Assembly: GCA_009760855.2 (NCBI GenBank)
Contig: WPIO01000003.1
Location: 3,696,001 to 3,760,000 of the forward strand
DNA length: 64,000 bases
From: Cristatella mucedo
Lineage: Eukaryota; Bryozoa; Phylactolaemata; Cristatellidae
Reading direction: 5' to 3'
Position 1 is the stretch's first letter, and every line of letters begins with the position of its first letter. A program made the position numbers and the translations under genes. Positions 45,421 through 55,695 of this stretch are shown here, piece by piece. The notes beneath the pieces were generated by a model. It was not told the origin of the DNA, searched no databases, and was given only the letters and a program-made list of their open reading frames with translations.

Positions 45421-47335
45421 TCCCCAGGAATTCGCTTGTCATATTAGCAACTGCTAGGCTGCTTGATGCGTCATGGCATGGGGACTGGTGGACCAAGATT
45501 AAGTAGTGCCCAGCCCTCAGGGGCGTGATCTGGGCATTGCAACTCTCGAGCAGTGCAGGGCGTGGCAGGCGGCCGAGTCTGCCATGCCCTGCACAGAGGC
45601 GGTGCATGCCTGGCTCTCCGGCAGCTGCTTCCATAGCAGAAGCTCGAGAATCAAACATCCCATCCTATCAGCAACTCCTACCGGGAGACATTTCCTGCAG
45701 AATGGCCATTAGGTTTACAGAAATGCATGTGCTGTCTGGCATTGAGCTGGAGCCCCGAGCTGGAGCCGAGGCCCCTGGACAGATGTAATGACTGCACGGC
45801 AGTAACTCATTCCCAATGCCAACACTTCTGGGTCAGAGGCCCAGAAGTCTGCTAGCAGCATCAGAGTAGCACCAGCATCAGCACCAGCAGCAGCATGATG
45901 AAACACCTGAGCACCAGCCATCTAGCCATCTCCTAAGCCTTCCTGGAAAGACAAGCCGACTGGCATGCCCATTGGCTGCAGATGCCACTGTTGCTGCTGC
46001 TATTGGCTGTTGTTGCAGAAACCCTTTGCAGTGACCTACTTTTTCGTCTACCCCCCCTCCTACCACCTGTGGTTGCCTAAGGGACTGCCATTGACAGGCT
46101 ACAGCTTGGTGATGGCTGCAGTACCTTAGCTTCCTGGGCGATTGATGGCCTGGCCAGTTGGTAGCCTGTGGCTTAGAATTGACCTTACTAGAATGAATGA
46201 TTAGCATTGACAAGTAGTCTTTAAAAGGGGTGATCCTGAATTCAAGAAACAATAACATTGAGCAAATAAATGTTGTTTAAACTAACCAGGAAAGTAAGCT
46301 CTCTGGCAGCTGATGGCAAACGACAAGGGGTGGTGCAGCTGCCAGTAGTAGCACTTGGCAGGAATGGCATTCTAGCTCGAACAGCTATTGCTAATAGCAA
46401 TCAATGAACCTTGACTTTTTGAAAACTTAGTATGGTAGATATCTATTTCCAATGGTGGCAATGTATAATGGTCTTCTAGAGTCAAGCTACTAGCAGCAAA
46501 CAACATTCAGTCGCCAGCTGGCTGGTTCAGCTTTCTGATATACAGGTATGCATTCGACAAGTCGACAGCCCCTTGGTTTTTATACATCACATAATCATTT
46601 CATTCAATTAAGAGTCAACCGGGACACAGTGCCCTTGCTAGAATGGGCATTTACATTTACGGTATAGACGCGTGCAATTTCCAGACCGAGCTACCGTTCG
46701 GTCACAAATATAGTCAGGAGGCCTGGGGTCACTAAAAGAGTGGTGGCAGGAGGCAGCTAGCTTACTGCTGCTACTTGATTCTCACTGCTTCTCGGCCCAA
46801 TAGATCAAAGGTCATGTAGCAGCAGCTACGTGTCACCCAGCAGCTGAGGTGGCAGCAGCAGTGGCAGAAGCTGCAGCCGGTCGGCCGACTTGCCTTCCTG
46901 TGGAGGCTCACAGGGCAGCGCCGTCGGATGGATCTGCAGTGCCGATGCCAGATCTTCGGAAGCCGGTGGCTTTGGCTTGCCCTAGCAACTGGCACACGAG
47001 TGCAGACGCATTATTACCAATCGCATCATGTCGGCAGACCGAATGACGGCATCATATCATTGCTCTGCCTCTGCCCTGCTCGTGGTCGCGGCAGCGATTG
47101 ACATCCTCTCGAGGTGGTGCGATTTTGTTCCTAGCTACGACTGACAAGTCTAACTGAAAGGGCTAGCTAAAAGTCACATCGGTCATTTGTCTTGATTGAA
47201 GGGGCATCACTCTTTTGCTCAACTCCCATCAGTCTCCCCATCAGCCGGCTCCAACGGTAACAACATTCCCATCCAAAACCATGCCATCACAAACCCCGAC
47301 AATCCGATCTGAGTTGATCGACTCAATGTAGACCA
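45421..47335. other. Mostly unannotated
   Basis: GC-richer patches (45,500-45,900; 46,840-47,050) give open frames (for example the one containing AAGRPTCLPVEAHRA) but have no firm splice sites or recognised family. Confidence 0.3.
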
Positions 47336-47500
47336 TCTTCACCAAGCTAAGCCTGCAGCCTCAGCTGCAGCACTGCACCAGCAGCAAGCGCAGCAGCAAG
47401 AGTAGCTGCGCCAGCATGTGCGGCAGCAGCAGCTAGAGCAGCAGATTGAGCAGCAGCAGCATGTGCAACAGACTGCAGTACACTGTCTGGCAGGTGGACC
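47336..47500 (+). pseudogene. Glutamine-rich frame with in-frame TAG
   Basis: One plus-strand frame reads ALHQQQAQQQE, a TAG stop, then LRQHVRQQQLEQQIEQQQHV. Similar glutamine-rich coiled-coil character lies on both sides of the stop. It could be a decayed polyQ exon or simply a CAG repeat. Confidence 0.3.
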
Positions 47501-47734
47501 AGCTGGGAAGAGAAAAAAATATACCTGATTTAACTGCCTCATTCGTAGAGTGGCAGAAGAGCCTAAACGGCTATCACTGCCGCTTGCAGTGTGGAATATA
47601 GGATCGCTCACTGCAAGATTTGAATGCGCGACTTCGGTCATGAAGAGCGAGCACCTTGCCAAATTGACAAGCATCATTAACTATGTGAGAGTGCCTCGAG
47701 TGGTCAGCTGCTGCATTAAAATAAAATATAATTC

Positions 47735-47870
47735 ATTTATGTAGAGCCCCAAGAGAACTTAATCTCTATTCAGGTGCTTCACATATGCCTCGGGGCTCGA
47801 GCCCACGACCTCAGCCAGACCTTGGTCGGGGCGAGCACCTTAACCGCTAGGCCAAACCATCTCGCGTGTC
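47735..47870 (-). mobile_element. tRNA-derived SINE family 1
   Basis: A near-complete copy: head ggtttggcctagcggttaag, B box gtcgtgggctcgagccc and tail agagattaagttctcttggg in reverse complement. Among the best-preserved family 1 copies. Confidence 0.88.
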
Positions 47871-48179
47871 ATCCACGGTTCGGCGTCTCACTAGAAAGGC
47901 CGAGCCCATACGGGACTCAGTGAGCATTACATGGTCGCCTTGTCAAATGGGTGGCAAACAAGGAAGAGTCGCTAGCCCAAGGAACCGACTGCCTTGACCA
48001 AACCTGCAAAAGGCCGGCGGCAGCAGCAGCAGCTTAGCTGTTAGCTTGAGATGCAACCAATGCTCTCACGTTTGTCAGGATACAATCTATATGACGCAGC
48101 AGATGCTGCTGTGCCCTGCATTGTGGACTTCCGGTTTGGCTCAACGGCCTGTCGTCGGCTTGTGCTGTGACTGTAAGTA

Positions 48180-48335
48180 AGAGCCAGCTGATTTATAAAG
48201 TCGCATTTACATAGCTGCAGAAGGGCATTAACGGCTGTCAACCTTGCTTGTAAGTAAAAGACTTTCCAGCCGTTACGACTCAAACCCACGAGGCTTCGGC
48301 AAAAAGAGCACTCAAGTACCGTAACCCTAGGCTAA
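48180..48335 (-). mobile_element. tRNA-derived SINE, family 2-like
   Basis: Reverse complement has gcctagggttacggtacttg (A-box region), gtgggtttgagtcgt (B box) and a tail with gctatgtaaatgcgacttta and aatcagctgg. Confidence 0.6.
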
Positions 48336-49221
48336 GATAGTGAACTAATTTTCTAGGCTTCAGCAGAAGGAAACTGGAGCCAGTATCTTGAGTTTGAGTC
48401 TTCAAAACCGAATCCACCCTGTTAAGCCATGTTCACACGGTCGCCTTGCTTCTGTCTTCATCCTGCTACCAAGTTTACACGATCGGTTTGCCTTCCATCT
48501 TGCATCCATCTGGCCATCTATCAGCTCCACCCCCTGATTATTCATGAGACAATTGCTTTTGTTAATGAGGTAGAAAATGACCTGCCGTGATGCACCTATG
48601 AATGAATTTAGACCTTTCCGAGATAGCCTGTATCGCCCACTGCCTCGTGATCTGATTCCTATGCGAAGATCAGGTTGTCTCCCATAAACAAACATGTACT
48701 CTTTCGGAACACATCGATGATTTTGCCGGTAATGTCGTCTGTCATGCCTTTCAAAGCAATGAAGAAGTGCCCTTGCCCTTGACGATGATCGATCGTTGGC
48801 TCGGTCAGGCCTTCACCTTGTCCTAGAATTAGAGCCATGCTAAGCTTATCCACCTTTATTCAGTCCTCCCATCAGTCCTGGAGCAGCTCCCCAGTCCTGG
48901 TGACAAGACGTGACTCAAGACTAAACCAGGACCTCGGCAAGACCGACCGCGTAAACGAAGGAAACTGGCGGCTTTAGCAAGCTTGGTGAAGACATGCTAC
49001 AAGTGCTGTCGGTTTTTTATTTAGAACGGCATGCCAAAAAAAGTGTCGACTTTCCATTCTGTAGCATAATGGAGAGCTAAAAGTGTTGACTTTGCGTTCT
49101 GCAGTACAAAGACGTCGGCTTTTTCGTCTAGACATTGCCGGCTTGAAATAACTTGCTGCTGCTGCTTCTCTGTGCACCGAATGCTGTGCTGCTGAGCAGT
49201 CCAGCTAGGCTTTACTGAGCC
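48336..49221. other. No recognised feature
   Basis: A 64-codon minus-strand frame at 48,659-48,853 is unassigned. Confidence 0.35.
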
Positions 49222-49375
49222 CCGATAGCGCATGAGGTAAGGTGCTCGCTCTCCGCGACCTAGGTCGTTGATTCGAATGCTGCAGTAGGCGATTCTTTAT
49301 GGTCAACTGCGAGCCGTGGCAATAGCCGTTTAGGCTATACAAACGAGGCTGTTGAATCGGCTTATATTTTTTTCT
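49222..49375 (+). mobile_element. tRNA-derived SINE family 2
   Basis: Head gatagcgcatgaggtaaggt, B box gtcgttgattcgaatgc, tail gctatacaaacgaggctgtt then gaatcggctt and a T-rich end. The reference copy for this family in the window. Confidence 0.8.
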
Positions 49376-49834
49376 CAACTTTTTTTAGGCATAGCTCCCT
49401 GCTTGCCGGCAGACCCGAGTCCGCGTAGAAGTCCGAGACGAGACAAAAGTCCCGGAATGCAGATGCCTTCACTTTCCGATGAGTCGTTTCCGATCGTTGT
49501 CCGTGTAGCACGAGTGGCTTCTCTGCCTGGTCTTAATAGGTTAGGACGCCGGAGGTCAGGCCTGTATAATGGGCGGTACATTACTGGCCGAAGGAGAGGT
49601 GTGTCTGGCGAGCATTAACGTTCCAAGGGCCCAGCCGACTGCATCGTCTGTATCTGTCAGCCGGAGCTGCACGGCCAGAGCTTTGCCTACCCACTGCACC
49701 AGCTGCTGCTGCTGCCACCGCCATACTGCGCCCGAAAGTCCCCGAACGCTTGGCTTGGACTCGACATCATTCCAGTCAAGAGTTGAGAACTGTCCAACCC
49801 GACAACCGGGTGAAGATCCTAGTAGCTCCCTGGT

Positions 49835-50430
49835 TCTGTATAGGCTGGACTACTGTAATTCTGTTTAGCCGGGCAACCGAAAAAAGCCATTAAGCTTCTG
49901 CAGCTGGTGTTGAAGATGGCTGCAAGATTGATCGGAAAATCCAAGAGGTTGTGTCAGGTGTCTCTTTTATTGAAGGAGCTGCGATAGCTCCCGGTCGATC
50001 AACCGAAGCAGAGCAAAATTCTTACTCAGACATATGAGGCTTACAATGGGTTAGCTCTTATAACCTAGCTGAACTGCTGCACCAGTTTCAGCCTCCTCGT
50101 AGCCTCAGGTTCTATATGAACAATACATTACTTGTTCCATTTCTTCGATTAAAGACCGTCGGCGATGGAAGCTTTTGCTCTACAGGTCCTCGTCTATGGA
50201 ACTCACGTCCACAATTCCTAAAAAACACTCCCCTGATGCCGACTGTGGCTCATCCTTTCCAGCCATCTTGAACTGCTACTTCCTTGGTACTCACTACCTC
50301 AACTGCCTCCTGACTCAGCAATTCTTCTCACTTTTTCTTAGTTCTTAGTTGCCTGCGATTAACAATCTGTTGGCTACCTAATTCGTATCGAAAGCCAATT
50401 GGGCTTTGCATGCACACTCTCGTTAGCCAG
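49835..50430 (+). mobile_element. LINE family B, C-terminal RT segment and 3' UTR
   Basis: Encodes YRLDYCNSV, IKLLQLVLKMAARLI, then LLKELRWLPVDQR, the standard post-RT block of non-LTR retrotransposons, then GPRLWNSRPQFLKN and a 3' UTR. Several stops and frame changes. The longest copy of this family here; it differs from the L2-like family in sequence and 3' end. Confidence 0.85.
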
Positions 50431-50599
50431 CCTTTGCTTATTACCATTTGTGTTACTCCTACACTCCATTAAGAGTACTCCAAGTGTTTTGCCTTCATTC
50501 TCCAGCGGTGCAAAATTTTTGTCAGAACCGTCAAAAAGTCAAAAACGAGTGAAGAACCAAGACAGAAAGCCTGGTTAACAATAAGTTTGTATGCTGGGA

Positions 50600-50700
50600 T
50601 CTTAGTGGTGTAGTCCACCATTTTTTTCAGGTTTTTCTTCTGCTAATGCTAGGCAGGTTCGAACCCTGTAGGCATTTACATGCTTCATTAATTTACCGTG
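50600..50700 (+). mobile_element. tRNA-like SINE head fragment
   Basis: An A-box-like ttagtggtgtagtcc and a canonical B box ggttcgaaccc lie about 56 bp apart. The intervening part does not fold as a good tRNA, so a decayed SINE is likelier than a tRNA gene. Confidence 0.4.
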
Positions 50701-51580
50701 TATTTGACAACGTGTCAGTATTGGCCATTGCCATTATTTGTGCACCTATTTTAATGTTGCAGATCACCATGCCTACTTGTGGCTGATGTGTGATGTTCGT
50801 GCTTTGGCCTCTGTATGGCCCTCTACTGTCTGCTTGTGCGTGAGCCACTGAATTAAGGCCTTTGATTAGGGCGTCTGTCCTTTGATGACTGCTTTCGACC
50901 TGTCCCTTCAATGTGCATTCCTGGCTGGTTCCTTTGATGTAGATCAAGTATACATTGGCCAAGGCAGGAGTGCTAAGGCAGTCAGCTGTGGCAGTCAGCG
51001 GGCCCCAGTAAGCACACGTTCTAAATGCACCTTCGTGGACCTTCGTGGACTTGCACATTTGTGCGGGAGCTTAATGTTGGGTCTTTTTTGTTATTTCTTG
51101 CCCCTCGTGCCCTCATATATTGCAACGTGGACGGTGTCGAATGCAGTACCGAGCGTTTCGAACAACCTCTGAGTTGTGCAGTAGCTGGTTGAATGTATGA
51201 ATGAATGAATAAATGAATGAATGTATGTAATGAACTATCAGTAGCCACACAAGGCTGCTTGAATGCATGTACTACTTTCATTTACTCAGTGTACCTGTAT
51301 TTGCTGAAATGCTTAGAGACTGAGAGAATTTCGGTAGATAGTCAGTCACCTCCTTCTAAATGTTTGGAGCCCGAGTATTCGACTATTTCCACTCTCTTAA
51401 TGTACGTTTTCTGCTTCTGAATCAGTCTATGTAAAAGCTACCAGCACAATGTACTAAGGAAATCGGAAATGGCATCCAAAAATACCATCACTCGGCTGAC
51501 CTCACGTTGACCTGGAAGCCTTGAAGCACATACAGCTGGCTAAACGCATCAAGTAAGTGAAATGAGGTAATATAAAGTAC
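50701..51580. other. No recognised feature
   Basis: Contains short ATGA-rich repeats around 51,195-51,230. No coding segment supported. Confidence 0.4.
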
Positions 51581-51720
51581 CTGCGATAACCCGGCCAACT
51601 ATAAATATCGCTTTTTAAGAGCAGAACCTGTGCATTGCCGGTAGCGAGCACAAGAATGGCATTGAATGAGACCAAGACAGTTCTAATATTGGGCGAGTGC
51701 AGCTCCTTGGCTTCTGACAT
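51581..51720 (-). CDS. Candidate first exon with hydrophobic segment
   Basis: ATG at 51,720, MSEAKELHSPNIRTVLVSFN, a hydrophobic run (VLVSFNAILVLATG), then a donor gtactt after 51,581, leaving two nucleotides. It could encode a signal-anchor. No family recognised. Confidence 0.25.
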
Positions 51721-51924
51721 TTTTGGGCGTTCCCCATTTGTTTTTGCCACTGCTTACTGTAGCAACTCGTTCATGCGGTTAACACCGTACTGCTGACCAG
51801 TGCTCATGCTGTAGGGTAATAAGCCGGTGCAGACGATGCCAGCTACCTTTGAAATACGCTGGCTGCTCTCCATCAGAACTTAATCTTGAAGCAGCACATA
51901 AAGACCAAAGCTCCTTGCTGACTT

Positions 51925-52060
51925 GACCCATTGGTTAAGGTGCTTCGCCCCCCCCCACCCGACCAAGGTCTGGTCGAGGTCGAGGGTTCGAGCCCCGTGG
52001 CATATGTGAAGCGCCTGGATAGAGATTAAGTTCTCTTAGGGCGCTATACAAATAAATTGT
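51925..52060 (+). mobile_element. tRNA-derived SINE family 1
   Basis: Head cccattggttaaggtgcttc, B box gtcgagggttcgagccc, tail gaagcgcctggatagagatt and aagttctcttagggcgctat. The tail is the clearest match to the LINE 3' end. Confidence 0.88.
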
Positions 52061-53221
52061 ATATAATTGTATATATTTTATATAGTCTCGCAATGGTAAG
52101 GCTGAGAAGTGATACCGAGTGTGTCGACCAAGTCATTTCAATAGCACTCGTCACTAATCACAATGTGTGAAGCTCATATTTTAATGAAATCTCTCTTTAT
52201 CTCACGACAGGCCACTTTGCTGAACCACCAAGCTGGTTGACCAACTTGTGCAGCCCAGCTGATTTTGCACAAGAACAGTCGCACACTGAAGCTTCGGAGT
52301 TTAGCCACCTAAAGCTAAAGCTTACCACATATGTCACAAATTGTTGATTACCTGCTCAGCATATTTTTTATCCTAACAAAGCATGAGTGCTGCAAAGATT
52401 AGTCACTTTAAAAAAGAACGTCTGCACAACAAATTTGTAAATGAGGGGAGCACTTGCTACGACAGCAGCATTATCAAGACTGTTCAGATTCTCTATGGGC
52501 CAGCATCAATGGATGGTGCTTCAAACGGTATGGTAGGTTCATAGATAGCTTGCTTTTTCTTGCTAGCTATTGTGAGTCATTATTTGTGCAATGCATGTGC
52601 ACTATGCAGTGTATGGTTCTTTATCCAGCTTCAGAGAATAAAGCAGGGGTTCTGAAAAGCAACAGATGAATGCTTGAATTTATTAATAAGCAAGTGGCTA
52701 CACTTGATTGTCTGATGCTTTGTTGTCTTTGCCATCGAGCCATCCAAGCGACCGACTGCTGCACTTGCACCTGCCGTGCTCATGCTCGGTCAGTGTGCAG
52801 TACCGTTGCTACATGCCAGCAAGAGTGCAACCACAGATGGAGCGAAACGTACTGCAAATGCAAGAAGAAAAGTCACACTAAGGGTGTCGGAAAAAGAGTT
52901 CGTGCAACGACTGGTTTCGAAACCACAGCCAGCCGGTGGCCAGTGGAAAGTGGCTTAACAATAAGGTGCATGCACATGATTGACTCTTCCACTGAATGAA
53001 GAACAATTATCTTTGCAAAACCCACCGACCGTTCACTGTACACGGAAATTTTTAGAAATTCAGCATACATACATGACTGCAAATAATTCTGAAAATAAAA
53101 CAAAACTTACTCCATCTGGTGTTACGTGCACACCAATCAACCTAAGTTGTGCACGCCGACCAACAGATGTCGGCGATCTGAGACCGATTTTTGATACCGA
53201 TTTTGATATTCTGTTTTTAAA
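52061..53221. other. No recognised feature
   Basis: Frames at 52,454-53,000 show no conservation I can identify. Confidence 0.4.
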
Positions 53222-54000
53222 CCAGTTTCCAGATACCAGCCGGCCTTCTCAAATTGAATGACGATGAAACCAATTTTATTGTTATGGGTAAACCTAGTGT
53301 CTGTCTCCTTTCAGCTATGCACCATTGCAAAACCTTTAGCTGAATTAGATAAGGGTACCACAGTCAAGCTAGTCTTTACAGTTGTGACATACCATTGAGA
53401 CTTCTGTAATTCACCACTTGCAGGTCTATCTACATGACAACTTCTGTCCAAACTTAACTGCAGTTGGTGCAAAACTGAAGCTGTGCCTGCTTGTCATGAA
53501 TGTCCCAACTGCCACGTTACACCACTTCTTACTGAACTGCACTGGGTCCCCATCATGCAGTGAAACGACTTCAAGGTCCTTTAGATCAATTCATTTGCTT
53601 ACTCCAGTGTACTTATCTTAAGCACTAACCACTCAGCTTCCTATCGTAGCACCAGCTCCTCTTATTCAAGTCGTTGAGCTGTACCTTAAGCTATTCTCCA
53701 ATCCTTTGAAGACTGTGCCCCAGTTCCAATGCTCCTAAAGCCTGAACTTTAACTTTAACTCCTACCGACTGACATCAGGACATCCCCCACAGGTGAAAAC
53801 ATTTTAAAGGAAACTTAAACATACCTGCTCTTCACAGCATCTGCTCAGTTGGTGTGAATTGTCCCTAATGTGCATATCCATACAAAAACTGTGCACGTTA
53901 TCCCTGATCAGTTGACATGCTTCATTTCCAGCATATTTAAAGTAACTAGAGAGAGAGATTTGGTCTCTTAGCGAGCTCAACAAATGTTTTACAATCGTTA
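53222..54000 (+). mobile_element. L2/CR1-like LINE, copy G (decayed 3' half)
   Basis: Recognisable by ctcaaattgaatgacgatga, gcagttggtgcaaaactgaa and the tail aaagtaactagagagagaga. Strongly mutated. Confidence 0.78.
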
Positions 54001-54429
54001 TTTATAGGAGAACGTCCATGCCTGCATGAGCAGGATGCTGCTGCTAAACATATCATGCTAAGCTCCTTCCTAGTATTGTAGCCTCTAATATATGCTAATC
54101 AAGAAGCTGTAGTTCTAATCTCGTTGAAGGTGGAATACATTCAATTGGTGAAATTGTCTATGCAGTCGTATTTCTCTTTTTCAGCAGCTGCATAGCTGTA
54201 ACTGTCGGGGGGGGGGGGCTGCATCGAGTGTTGGACAAGTGCCAATGCAGACATTTCCCAACCCTTTTCCGGAACGACTTTGAAAAGCTACTTCCGTACG
54301 AATATGTCTGCAAAGTCAGGCTCAGGTGCTTAATCGTGGAATGTAGGCGTTACTTCAAGCACTCCAGCACGCAAGCTTGTGCTCCGGAAAAGCGTTGGCA
54401 TTCGTTGCTGTACTGTAAGCATCAGTCGA

Positions 54430-54632
54430 ATGACCCCAATGATCTCACTGCAGCACTCAGAATCACCACCACCGACGGGAGAGTAGAAAGGAATGTAAGG
54501 TGACTCTGGCACTGAACGCGTGACCATCCATAAATGCAGAGCACTTTGTCTATGGTAACGCTTGCGAACCAAGCGATCCCCGGCTTCCAGACAGCCAGCC
54601 TGATTAGTCATGCAGGGCTTCCCCCTGTGGTG
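54430..54632 (-). CDS. Candidate coding exon, unidentified gene
   Basis: A strong acceptor (atttggtgtcttttacag) opens a frame HHRGKPCMTNQAGCLEAGDR and ALHLWMVTRSVPESPYIPFY. The 3' end is uncertain (donor options near 54,430-54,460). It is phase 0 at its start, compatible with the exon at 55,016-55,183. No family recognised. Confidence 0.35.
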
Positions 54633-55015
54633 CTGTAAAAGACACCAAATAGAGGAGCTGCAGAAGTACATTTGAACAAGAAATGTTCCAGTGACTGGAT
54701 AGGCTTATGGCATGCCAGGCAAATCAAAGGACTGACTGGATCAGGCACCTGAATGAATACTAATGAGGGAGGGGGTATTTGATGACTGTGAGGTAGGTAT
54801 TTGGTGACTAGCTAGATTGGCTAAGGATGGGAAATGAAGGGCTCAAGAAACCGGATTCCGTGGGTTTTGCAAAGAGACAAGCCCTGGGCGAGACAATCGT
54901 ACTCTATTGCATGCCAGACAGGCAAAGACATATGATTAAAGATAAAGGCAGAAAGACTGAAAGTCACAGGATTTAATGTCAGGGCTCAAGTAACTTGTAA
55001 CCACCCCCTCCTCAC

Positions 55016-55183
55016 CTGGTCGGCATCCTCCAGCAGCCTTTGATCCAGAGGGATCATCATGCTCACGACTGGAATGGATAGCTTAGGCTTAGACCGAGGC
55101 AGAATTAACAGCTTGGCTCTCCTGCCTGGTCTATTCGCCCACTCGTCTGTTTCCCTTTTATCTCTTCCATCACCCTCTGCCAT
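55016..55183 (-). CDS. Candidate first coding exon, unidentified gene
   Basis: ATG at 55,183, 56 codons (MAEGDGRDKRETDEWANRPG, then PVVSMMIPLDQRLLEDADQ), ending at CAG with a good donor gtgagg at 55,015, phase 0. It could join the candidate exon at 54,632 across a 383-bp intron. Confidence 0.4.
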
Positions 55184-55242
55184 TTCACATTAATTCACTG
55201 CCACCTTGCCTTCTTTCGTTGTTACTCTTGTGCAGAAAACAC

Positions 55243-55292
55243 ACATGCGCACGCGCGCACACGCGCACGCACGCACACACGCACACACACGT
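55243..55292. repeat. (GCAC)n/(CA)n simple repeat
   Basis: A mix of GC, CA and CG dinucleotides just upstream of the candidate first exon. Confidence 0.85.
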
Positions 55293-55695
55293 ACACACAA
55301 ACATGCAGATACAAGCACTTTCTCAGCTTCCCTGATTGCTAATTTGCTCTTGAAAATAGTCAGTTGTACAGCCTCATTTAAAACAATGCAACAGGTTATT
55401 GTAGGGTGACCTCTTTTGAGGTTTTCATTCACAGCTGCCCTTTGGTCTTCCCTTCACTGCCAATTCTCCATTAAAGGTGAAAACGTAATAATAACGAGAG
55501 GCATGCAGTGGGAGCAGCATCTTCACTGAGATGACATGCATGACAACGAACCGCGTGGTGCAGCAACTGGAATTTATCCTGTAAGATGGATATCCTGTAA
55601 AAACTCCTCGAGACTTCACTCTGGTGATTGAAAGCAAAGGAGCAGACTGCTGCTCAATCGGCCGGGCTATGAAATAAGCCGACCTGAGTGAAGTA

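Noticed and set aside
46785-46815. U2 snRNA-like start (gcttctcggcc ... agatcaa)
   Set aside because: An 11-nt match with no continuing similarity or Sm site; likely chance.
47735-47870. Functional tRNA gene
   Set aside because: Has tRNA-like A and B boxes, but they continue into the LINE-type tail and recur many times, so it is a SINE.
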